This document shows, piece after piece, positions 1-4,889 of a stretch of 5,127 nucleotides of DNA (positions are counted from its first letter, which is position 1; each line of letters opens with the position of its first letter). The notes beneath the pieces were generated by a model. That model was not told the origin of the DNA, did not search any database, and worked only from the letters and a program-made list of their open reading frames with translations. The position numbers and the translations under genes are program-made. Origin of the DNA: Dehalococcoidia bacterium (GTDB lineage Bacteria; Chloroflexota; Dehalococcoidia; UBA6926); assembly GCA_029941095.1 (NCBI GenBank), contig JAPYRO010000094.1, positions 1 to 5,127 of the forward strand. The letters run 5' to 3'.

Positions 1-181
1 ATCCTACAGCAGTTGATGACTGATCTGATATCTCATACGCCAGTGCACCTCTCGCAACGATAAGACCCCATACGCCGCATGCAGCAATAGATGCTCCATA
101 CCAATAGCGGCGAAATTCACTGTGTTTAAGTGCAGAAACATACCTGTTCCAAAGGTTACTCACTATACTATCTGTGCTCAA
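1..181 (-). CDS. MFS transporter, N-terminal fragment (cut by window edge)
   Basis: Only the first 60 codons are present; the gene continues beyond position 1. The translation begins (M)STDSIVSNLWNRYVSALK and continues with EFRRYWYGASIAACGVWGL and ARGALAYEISDQSS. A short cytoplasmic stretch with a basic FRRYW motif, a first membrane helix rich in small residues (about 28-48) and an LAYEISDQSS turn is the usual start of major facilitator transporters of the MFS_1/MFS_3 type, where the pattern is F-R-x-x-W ... W-L-x-Y-E-L-T-x-S. The start is TTG at 181-179, because a GAGGGG Shine-Dalgarno lies 5 bases upstream and the in-frame stop at 215-217 is reached with no ATG, GTG or other TTG between. 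The gene lies 54 bases downstream of yggT on the same strand. The substrate cannot be told from this fragment. The family call is inferred from similarity by eye. Confidence 0.72.
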   Translation of the reverse strand, partial: MSTDSIVSNLWNRYVSALKHSEFRRYWYGASIAACGVWGLIVARGALAYEISDQSSTAVG

Positions 182-186
182 AATAT

Positions 187-192
187 CCCCTC
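187..192 (-). promoter_or_regulatory. Shine-Dalgarno GAGGGG for the TTG-started MFS gene
   Basis: On the minus strand GAGGGG is followed by 5 bases and then TTG. It decides the start of the MFS gene, because no ATG or GTG is in frame between this site and the upstream stop codon. An in-frame GTG six codons further in (163-161) is the only nearby alternative, and I see no comparable ribosome-binding sequence before it. Confidence 0.6.
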
Positions 193-235
193 GCTTATAT
201 ATCTTAAAAATATCTCAATTGTAATGATTTTGCGT

Positions 236-493
236 TTAGCCAATCCTAAATATTACTGTTTGGATTAGCTGTAATGTAATTATGGCTACCATTGGGGTTA
301 TATCTATATTTCCTGTTCTTGGTATTATGGGTCGGATTATGGACAGTACAGGTTCACTTACTTGGTATATTAATGCGATCAAGAAATTGTTTGGGGTTTG
401 TATTGGTAAAAAGGAAACCAATGCTCTTAGAAATATTGCTAGCGACAAAACGTCGGTGATGATAATCACAAACGATTTTATTATTTGTATCAT
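236..493 (-). CDS. yggT: YggT family small integral membrane protein
   Basis: An 85-residue hydrophobic protein. Two membrane segments are visible, about residues 5-29 and 64-83, joined by a conserved amphipathic stretch. Family-typical motifs are RALVSFLPI (23-31), IYQVSEPVLSIIRPIIP (42-58) and DITPMVAII (64-72), which match the YggT pattern of L-Y-x-x-T/S-E-P-x-L-x-x-I-R-x-x-I-P followed by D-x-S/T-P. Its length is normal for a single-repeat YggT protein. The precise role is unsettled; homologues have been linked to osmotic or ion stress tolerance and often sit beside proC, yggS and cell-division genes. Here it starts 10 bases after the proC stop. The ATG at 493-491 is directly preceded by an in-frame TAA and there is no good Shine-Dalgarno, so translation may be coupled to proC. 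Confident on family, not on function. Confidence 0.9.
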   Translation of the reverse strand: MIQIIKSFVIIITDVLSLAIFLRALVSFLPIQTPNNFLIALIYQVSEPVLSIIRPIIPRTGNIDITPMVAIITLQLIQTVIFRIG

Positions 494-503
494 TTAATTT
501 AGG

Positions 504-1301
504 TTACCCTAGGCTTTTTGATTTTTCGAAAGCAGCCCTAACTGCAGCTTCAACTATACTCGAAAGCTCTAAATCATTAAACTTCTTTATAGCTTGTTCC
601 GTGGTTCCTCCAGGCGAAGTTACTTTTTCTCTCAGTTGACTTGGGCTAAAATCTGATGACTCGATTAGGCGTGACGTTCCAAACAAAGTCTGCTGAGCTA
701 GAATAATCGCCTGGGATTCAGTAAGCCCAATCTTTGTCCCCGCTTCTATTAAATGTTCAAGAAACAGTAAGAAATATGCTGGACCGCTGCCACTTAGAGC
801 AGTCGCCATATCTATTGCTGATTCATCTTCCACTTCCATCTCTTTTCCAAGAGATTGCAGAAGCGTTGCTACGATTGCTTTTTGTTTGGCCGAAACCTTT
901 TTTGCTGCAATCCATACGCTCATACCCATTTTTACTTGGGCAGGAGTGTTTGGCATGACACGTACCACTAAGTCGTGTTTGAATAACTCTTGTAATTTAT
1001 TGAGTCTGGCTCCAGCAACGATCGACACTATGGTGCACGAAGGCTTTATGGACCCGCTGACTTCGCTTGCTGCTAGTGGAACGTCTTGTGGTTTGATTGC
1101 AACTACTAAGGTATCTGAATTTTCGATAACTTCTAAATTACTCACAGTGGTTTTAATTGAAAAAGTTTCAGATAGATGGGTTCTTCTTTCTTGCGAAATA
1201 TCCCCAACGGTAACGTCTGAGGACTCAATAAATTGGTCTGTAATAATGGCGTCTATTATGGCTTCCGCCATCTGACCCCCGCCTATAAAACCTAATTTCA
1301 T
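504..1301 (-). CDS. proC: pyrroline-5-carboxylate reductase
   Basis: A 265-residue protein, full length for ProC (usually about 265-280). It catalyses the last step of proline synthesis, the NAD(P)H-dependent reduction of 1-pyrroline-5-carboxylate to L-proline in the cytoplasm. The N-terminal Rossmann motif is GFIGGGQMAEAI (4-15), followed by VVAIKPQDV (66-74), the VRVMPNTPAQV segment (113-123), ALSGSGPAYFLLF (168-180) in the helical dimerisation domain, and the ProC signature around EKVTSPGGTTEQAI (225-238). The start is fixed by the conserved MKLGFIGGG; the Shine-Dalgarno is weak (GGTGG in the 15 bases upstream). It is the first gene of a minus-strand group with yggT and perhaps the MFS gene. 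The often-linked yggS is not upstream; a tRNA gene on the opposite strand occupies that side. No frameshift or missing motif is seen. Confidence 0.97.
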   Translation of the reverse strand: MKLGFIGGGQMAEAIIDAIITDQFIESSDVTVGDISQERRTHLSETFSIKTTVSNLEVIENSDTLVVAIKPQDVPLAASEVSGSIKPSCTIVSIVAGARLNKLQELFKHDLVVRVMPNTPAQVKMGMSVWIAAKKVSAKQKAIVATLLQSLGKEMEVEDESAIDMATALSGSGPAYFLLFLEHLIEAGTKIGLTESQAIILAQQTLFGTSRLIESSDFSPSQLREKVTSPGGTTEQAIKKFNDLELSSIVEAAVRAAFEKSKSLG

Positions 1302-1346
1302 TTAACCACCATCACTTGTAAATCTAAACGCAACATTTATTTATTA

Positions 1347-1352
1347 ATTATA
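1347..1352 (-). promoter_or_regulatory. candidate -10 box for proC
   Basis: The minus strand reads TATAAT, a perfect -10 consensus, about 45 bases upstream of the proC start. No good -35 box is seen at 16-19 bases further upstream; the best matches reach about three of six positions. The site lies back to back with the tRNA promoter (1362-1390), so the two would compete or be co-regulated. The region is very AT-rich, so a chance match is quite possible. Confidence 0.25.
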
Positions 1353-1361
1353 AAGCTTCGC

Positions 1362-1390
1362 TTGAGTGAGCATTCCAGTGACCCTATAAT
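1362..1390 (+). promoter_or_regulatory. sigma-70-type promoter for tRNA-Asn
   Basis: TTGAGT (1362-1367) and TATAAT (1385-1390) are separated by exactly 17 bases, close to the ideal housekeeping promoter. A second overlapping TATAAT lies at 1390-1395. Transcription would start near 1397, leaving a leader of about 40 bases before the mature tRNA at 1438, to be removed by RNase P. The match of both boxes, the spacing and the position before an RNA gene all agree. Confidence 0.62.
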
Positions 1391-1437
1391 ATAATCAGAA
1401 CGGTAAACTCACATGGTTTAGCGTACAACCTATTTAT

Positions 1438-1510
1438 TCCGCGGTAGCTCAGTTGGTAGAGCGTTCGGCTGTTAACCGAAATGTCCTAGGTTCGAATCCT
1501 AGCCGCGGAG
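1438..1510 (+). tRNA. trnN: tRNA-Asn (anticodon GTT)
   Basis: A complete 73-base cloverleaf. The acceptor stem TCCGCGG (1438-1444) pairs perfectly with CCGCGGA (1503-1509), and G73 at 1510 is the discriminator base typical of bacterial tRNA-Asn. The D stem is GCTC/GAGC (1447-1450, 1459-1462) with loop AGTTGGTA. The anticodon stem TTCGG/CCGAA (1464-1468, 1476-1480) holds loop CTGTTAA with anticodon GTT at 1471-1473. The variable loop is ATGTC. The T stem CTAGG/CCTAG (1486-1490, 1498-1502) holds loop TTCGAAT. All stems are fully paired. The 3' CCA is not encoded and must be added by CCA-transferase. It reads AAC/AAU codons. No clear Rho-independent terminator is seen in the 117 bases before the converging MBL gene. 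Confidence 0.97.
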
Positions 1511-1627
1511 CCTTAATACCTATTTGCCTTGCTAGAGAATCCAGTAGGTTATACCCTGCCGCTTAGTAACTGATTCCGTTTGTTACAGCACCGCCTCTGC
1601 TCCTAATTAACCTTTAAAACTGTGACT

Positions 1628-2467
1628 TTAAATTACTTGCCAAGATCTCTTTCCATCTAATCGAATAACTTTTCCGATATTACTTCCTAAAACCATATGG
1701 CCTGCCGCCACAGTAAACCCTTCTGATTCCAGGCGCTCCATCAAGGCACCTCTTGTTTTTGCTGCTAGTGGTTTGTCGATATCAAACCCCACGTTCCAGT
1801 CAGTTTCTTGTAATTGAGCGACGGTATGAAAAGCGTCTCCGGCAATCAACGCTTTTTCTCCTCCAGAATTGATTAGAGTGCTTTGGTGTCCTGGAGTATG
1901 CCCTGGTGTCCCAAGAGTCGTTATTTCAGGAGTTAAAGAGAAATTATCATCAACAATATCAAGAACTCCTAGTTCTTGTAGAGGTAATACGTTGGCTGGC
2001 ATATGCGGGGAATTTGGCAGTACGTCTTCTTTATTAAAATGGTCCCAATCCCCCTTTGGTACAAAATATTTGGCATTTGGAAAAGTTGCGCTGACCTTAT
2101 CTCCATCACGTGTGATATTCCATCCGACATGATCACCATGCAAGTGTGTTATAAGAACAGAGTCAACATCTTCAGGCTTTATTCCAGCCTTTTCTAGATT
2201 ATTGAGAGCTTGACCAGAAATACCGCCCATCGCTTCATGAGGCCCTTTTCCTAATCCTGTATCTACAACAATAATTTTCCCGTCTGCCCTTAAGACAAAG
2301 AATCCCATTTGGAAGGGAAGATCCCCATCCTCATTTAAAGTATGTTTGTATGCATCCCAGTTTTTTGCCGGCACATCTGGAAATACACCGCTCGTTGGAC
2401 GACTAGTTGGGCCTATATCCACAAATGCCATTATTTCTACGTTTCCGATAGTTGCTCGTTCACTCAT
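1628..2467 (-). CDS. MBL-fold metallo-hydrolase (lactonase-like)
   Basis: A 279-residue complete metallo-beta-lactamase-fold protein. The full dinuclear metal site is visible: THLHGDHVGW (107-116; H108, H110, D112, H113), TPGHTPGHQS (187-196; a further His, probably H194), AGDAFH (209-214; bridging D211) and AAGHMVLG (254-261; H257). The stretch IVVDTGLGKGP (66-76) is the typical strand and turn before the active site. The order of motifs and the PGHTPGH form resemble the broad group of N-acyl-homoserine lactonases, methyl-parathion-hydrolase-like enzymes and related hydrolases, but the substrate cannot be set from sequence. No signal peptide is visible, so it is probably cytoplasmic. The ATG at 2467 has a strong AGGAGG 5 bases upstream (2478-2473). 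The gene stands alone, convergent with tRNA-Asn and divergent from the IMPase-family gene. Confidence 0.9.
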   Translation of the reverse strand: MSERATIGNVEIMAFVDIGPTSRPTSGVFPDVPAKNWDAYKHTLNEDGDLPFQMGFFVLRADGKIIVVDTGLGKGPHEAMGGISGQALNNLEKAGIKPEDVDSVLITHLHGDHVGWNITRDGDKVSATFPNAKYFVPKGDWDHFNKEDVLPNSPHMPANVLPLQELGVLDIVDDNFSLTPEITTLGTPGHTPGHQSTLINSGGEKALIAGDAFHTVAQLQETDWNVGFDIDKPLAAKTRGALMERLESEGFTVAAGHMVLGSNIGKVIRLDGKRSWQVI

Positions 2468-2514
2468 TATATCCTCCTGATTAGTTGATCAAAAAAATGA
2501 CCTGACATAATATT

Positions 2515-2538
2515 ACCTGTATACCTGTATACCTGCTA
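2515..2538. repeat. tandem octamer repeat, three units of ACCTGTAT
   Basis: ACCTGTAT occurs at 2515-2522 and 2523-2530, and a third unit at 2531-2538 reads ACCTGCTA (first five bases identical). The junctions create two GTATAC palindromes (2519-2524 and 2527-2532), 8 bases apart. The block lies in the divergent intergenic region between the MBL and IMPase genes and overlaps the candidate MBL -10 box. It could be a repressor or activator binding array, or a replication-slippage product. It is too short to be a CRISPR or satellite. Confidence 0.6.
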
Positions 2539-2547
2539 TATAGGCAA
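2518..2547 (-). promoter_or_regulatory. candidate promoter for the MBL-fold hydrolase gene
   Basis: On the minus strand TTGCCT (2547-2542) and TATACA (2523-2518) are 18 bases apart. Transcription would start near 2511, giving a leader of about 43 bases. The -10 box is formed by the tandem octamer block, so any protein bound there would affect this promoter. The call rests on consensus matching by eye in AT-rich DNA. Confidence 0.35.
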
Positions 2548-2560
2548 TTGTATATTACTA
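2546..2560. repeat. 15-base direct repeat, copy 1 (AATTGTATATTACTA)
   Basis: This 15-mer is exactly identical to the sequence at 4839-4853, in the same orientation, and both copies lie between genes. Here it sits just upstream of the MBL promoter boxes, within the divergent MBL/IMPase control region. The match stops at both ends (C against T before, G against A after). It may be a shared regulator site or a chance AT-rich match. Confidence 0.45.
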
Positions 2561-2586
2561 GCGGTGTTTTTGGCATCTGAATTTTA

Positions 2587-2614
2587 TTGACCAATTATGT
2601 TTTTGATGGATAAA
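2587..2614 (+). promoter_or_regulatory. candidate promoter for the IMPase-family gene
   Basis: TTGACC (2587-2592, five of six consensus bases) and GATAAA (2609-2614, four of six) are 16 bases apart, placing the transcript start near 2621 and a short leader before the ATG at 2636. A weaker alternative pair further upstream is TTGATC (2485-2490) with TAATAT (2508-2513) at 17 bases. Which is used cannot be told from sequence. Confidence 0.3.
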
Positions 2615-2635
2615 GTGTGGTTATGAAGGGGTACT

Positions 2636-3544
2636 ATGTTGGATATTGACCATGTTTATTTGCAATCTATCGAAGAAGCAGCTGTTAAATTTGCAGGAGA
2701 AGCAGGAGATATGCTTCTCAACTATTTTGGAACTGATCTAGATATTGAATACAAATCTGAAAATAGAAGGGATCCCGTAACTCAAGCCGACAAGAATATT
2801 GAGAAACATATTCGTGAAAGCATCCTAAAATCATTCCCAGACCATGGGGTTGTCGGAGAAGAATTTGACAATACGACACACGATTCGCCTGAATATGTTT
2901 GGATAATAGATCCTTTGGATGGGACAAATAATTTTGTTAATGGTTTGCAAGTGTTTTCGTGTTCGATAGCCGTTGTATTTCAAGGAATTCCAGTCGTAGC
3001 AGCGGTTTTTTTGCCTTGGAGAGATAGTGGATCGATCATCCACGCAAGAATTGGTAATGGTACTTTTGAAAATGATCGCAGACTTAAGTTAGTTGGTGGA
3101 GAATCGCCTCAGAGGGGCAGACTTAGTGGTTTGCCATCTTACTACTGGGCTATGTTTGGGTTTCGTAATGGCTTAAGGAGGCAAATAGGAGAGATACGTT
3201 CTTTAGGTAGTGTTGTCTATGAATTAGCTTTAACTGCGAGAGGATCCATGCAAATATCTTTGTTTTACAGCCCTAAAATATGGGACGTTGCAGCGGGTGT
3301 ATTGTTGGTAAAAGAGGCTGGAGGCGATGTAAGAGTCCGAACGCAAACCACTGATGGTTGGGAACCCTTTATATCTTTTGGGTCTGGAACGACAACCCTA
3401 CAAGAACTCTATGATTGGCGCGGGACAATATTAGCAGGAGATCAGAATATTACTCAATACGTATCTCGTAGACTCTTCTACAGACGGAGATTATTGTTTA
3501 GATTGATACGATGGATTAAAGATAAGCGTGGCAATAATAGGTAA
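2636..3544 (+). CDS. inositol monophosphatase family phosphatase
   Basis: A 302-residue protein of the Mg2+-dependent, Li+-sensitive IMPase superfamily. Visible motifs in order are DPVTQADKNIE (46-56), GEE (74-76; E75 expected metal ligand), WIIDPLDGTNNFVNG (89-103; D92 and D95 expected metal ligands, T97), a GNGTFEND segment (140-147) in place of the family's G-x-G-A-F-x-N, and WDVAAGVLLVKEAGG (216-230; D217 expected metal ligand). All catalytic residues are present. Candidate substrates include myo-inositol-1-phosphate, 3'-phosphoadenosine-5'-phosphate (CysQ type), histidinol phosphate or fructose-1,6-bisphosphate; the DPLDGTNNF form is closest to classical IMPase/SuhB. The ATG at 2636 has AAGGGG 4 bases upstream. 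The protein is longer than the usual 260-270 residues because of a basic C-terminal tail (about 275-302) with eleven Arg/Lys. It converges on the SCO1664-like gene with 10 bases between stop codons. Confidence 0.93.
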   Translation: MLDIDHVYLQSIEEAAVKFAGEAGDMLLNYFGTDLDIEYKSENRRDPVTQADKNIEKHIRESILKSFPDHGVVGEEFDNTTHDSPEYVWIIDPLDGTNNFVNGLQVFSCSIAVVFQGIPVVAAVFLPWRDSGSIIHARIGNGTFENDRRLKLVGGESPQRGRLSGLPSYYWAMFGFRNGLRRQIGEIRSLGSVVYELALTARGSMQISLFYSPKIWDVAAGVLLVKEAGGDVRVRTQTTDGWEPFISFGSGTTTLQELYDWRGTILAGDQNITQYVSRRLFYRRRLLFRLIRWIKDKRGNNR

Positions 3545-3554
3545 AGAATGGTTG

Positions 3555-4274
3555 CTAAAAAGGTGGCCAAGGTACATTTCTTCCAGAACCTGGGAAAGGA
3601 AAAATTTGGAGATTGATCAGCAGCGAAATCCGATCTTTTAAAGCCAGAAATTCATCTCTATTAATTAACTGATTGATTGTTGAAAATAGTGTATTTTCAG
3701 ATGATATTTGTTTTTCAAGTTTTCTTAAGTCACGTATAATGTTTTTTGGAATAGAATCTCCAATAAAATCCCAAACGACAGTTCTTAGTTTATAGTCTGT
3801 GCTAAAAGTTAAACCGTGATCAATACCCCATATTTGGTTATTCTGATCTAGTAAAAAATGGGTTCCTTTTCTATCAGCATTGTTTGTAATTATGTCGAAA
3901 ACAGCAAACTCTTTTAATCGATACTCATATTTTTTCTTCAACGTGATGTAAGTAGAATTTAAATCATGGTTAATATACTCCTGGACACTTCCTATGCCAT
4001 ATGGACCATTTCTAATAGTAGTAGTAGGTACTATGCTCCAGGATAGTTCTTCAGAAATCAGATAGGAAGCGTGCTCTCTTTGGTAAAGAGTTCCGCCAGG
4101 GAAGTCGTATAGAGGAGCTTCCCCAGACTTTGGCTTATATATAGCACGTATGTTTTCGTCTGGGGTACCGATTAAAGTGTCAAATACCCTATTAGTTCCA
4201 TCGTAAATCTCTTTTATATCAAGGAAATCACCTTGTTCAAGAATAGGGTTTAGCGAGAGGCCATCATAATTCAT
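3555..4274 (-). CDS. SCO1664 family (TIGR03843-like) PI3/4-kinase-fold protein
   Basis: A 239-residue protein of a conserved family without known function, found mainly in Actinobacteria and in some Chloroflexota, and distantly like phosphatidylinositol 3/4-kinases and HipA-like kinases. Kinase-like features are AIYKPKSGEAPLYDFPGG (44-61; K47 as possible ATP lysine), a helix with QREHASYLISE (65-75; E67 as possible partner), ITNNADRKGTHFLL (129-142; D134 as possible catalytic base) and IWGIDHGLTF (148-157; D152 as metal-binding DFG-like Asp). The YKLRTVVWDF segment (161-170) and the C-terminal PWPPF end are family hallmarks as I recall them. The usual kinase Asn of the catalytic loop appears as H139, which I believe is family-typical. 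The ATG at 4274 has AGGAAGG 5 bases upstream, and the gene follows the DUF3090 gene by 16 bases, so the two are probably one operon. The substrate is unknown; activity is inference. Confidence 0.85.
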   Translation of the reverse strand: MNYDGLSLNPILEQGDFLDIKEIYDGTNRVFDTLIGTPDENIRAIYKPKSGEAPLYDFPGGTLYQREHASYLISEELSWSIVPTTTIRNGPYGIGSVQEYINHDLNSTYITLKKKYEYRLKEFAVFDIITNNADRKGTHFLLDQNNQIWGIDHGLTFSTDYKLRTVVWDFIGDSIPKNIIRDLRKLEKQISSENTLFSTINQLINRDEFLALKDRISLLINLQIFPFPGSGRNVPWPPF

Positions 4275-4290
4275 CGCGACCTTCCTTAAA

Positions 4291-4824
4291 TTAATTCAAA
4301 GCAGTTGCGTGGCCATTACTTCTCGGGCAGATATGATTTTCATTTGGGTTTAGGAGAGTGTCACATAAGGGACATTTAGATCTACCAGCGCCGTATACCT
4401 CCAAGCCAGCCTCGACAAAATCTTCGGCGATTTTTTGGGATAATAGTAGTGTTAGTAACGGACTTTGGTTATCTTCTTGAACTTCCCCGAAGACTATAAG
4501 CTCGATAGCTGAAGAAATCTCATCGTATTTCAAAGACATATTTCCTGATTTAAAATCTAAATCTAAGTTATTGTTTTTATAGGCGACTTCTGAATCAGAA
4601 TAGCTTTGTTTGTTACTAGAATGGTGATCTGCTTGATCATCAATTAATCGAAAAATCCTTTCAAAAGCCATAATTAAGCTGTTTAATTGTTCTTTTTCAA
4701 CCCTGATTGTGGCAGTCCCTCTTTGGGAAATTGCTTTTAAGTGGAATGTCCGATTTCCTGGAGCACCTTGTGATACGGCTTCGAAGGATGAAATGAGTCC
4801 CAGTGTGTGGTCCGATTCTTCCAT
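4291..4824 (-). CDS. DUF3090 (TIGR03847-like) protein with zinc-knuckle C-terminus
   Basis: A 177-residue protein of unknown function. The N-terminal part has the family pattern APGNRTFHLKA (21-31), then ATIRVEKEQLNSL (38-50), consistent with a beta-rich domain. After a variable polar linker (about 62-90) comes FKSGNMSLKY (91-100) and a strand, IELIVFGEV (107-115). The C-terminus carries GAGRSKCPLCDTLLNP (145-160) and HICPRSNGH (164-172), the hallmark end of DUF3090. C151, C154, H164 and C166 form a plausible CxxC...HxC zinc site. The ATG at 4824 has AAGGAG 6 bases upstream. The family is known as a partner of the SCO1664-like family, and in Actinobacteria a histidine-phosphatase (TIGR03848) gene usually completes a trio; that third gene is not adjacent here. 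Family assignment is firm, function unknown. Confidence 0.87.
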   Translation of the reverse strand: MEESDHTLGLISSFEAVSQGAPGNRTFHLKAISQRGTATIRVEKEQLNSLIMAFERIFRLIDDQADHHSSNKQSYSDSEVAYKNNNLDLDFKSGNMSLKYDEISSAIELIVFGEVQEDNQSPLLTLLLSQKIAEDFVEAGLEVYGAGRSKCPLCDTLLNPNENHICPRSNGHATALN

Positions 4825-4838
4825 CTAGTTCTCCTTTT

Positions 4839-4853
4839 AATTGTATATTACTA
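4839..4853. repeat. 15-base direct repeat, copy 2 (AATTGTATATTACTA)
   Basis: An exact match to 2546-2560, in the 65-base gap upstream of the DUF3090 gene. It overlaps a small inverted repeat, TTACT-AA-AGTAA, at 4848-4859. On the minus strand, TAATAT (4850-4845) could act as a -10 box for DUF3090, but no convincing -35 box is seen. It may be an operator or promoter element shared with the MBL/IMPase region, or coincidence. Confidence 0.45.
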
Positions 4854-4889
4854 AAGTAACCCAGGAGGAGCGTTTATAAAATGGGAGCT

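Noticed and set aside
182..235. Promoter for the MFS gene in the gap after yggT (TTACAA ... TATATA)
   Set aside because: The boxes match consensus poorly and the implied leader would be too short to hold the Shine-Dalgarno comfortably; read-through from proC-yggT is equally likely.
282..497. A 71-codon plus-strand open frame opposite yggT
   Set aside because: It mirrors the conserved YggT coding frame and has no own motifs or clear ribosome-binding site.
886..1275. A 129-codon plus-strand open frame opposite proC
   Set aside because: It lies wholly antisense to a certain proC gene, shows no recognisable domain, and long antisense frames are a common by-product of coding sequence.
1511..1627. 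Possible terminator between tRNA-Asn and the MBL gene (GTAAC ... GTTAC near 1567-1586)
   Set aside because: The stem is only five mostly A/T pairs with an 11-base loop and no following T-tract. Nothing else of note is seen in this stretch.
2515..2538. Tandem octamers as a CRISPR array or mobile-element end
   Set aside because: The units abut without spacers, are only 8 bases long, and there are no cas genes, transposase or flanking target duplications.
3545..3600. Possible bidirectional terminator between the convergent IMPase and SCO1664-like genes (TTCCAG-AAC-CTGGGAA)
   Set aside because: The hairpin is short, has a bulge, lies inside the SCO1664-like coding region and lacks a T-run on either side.
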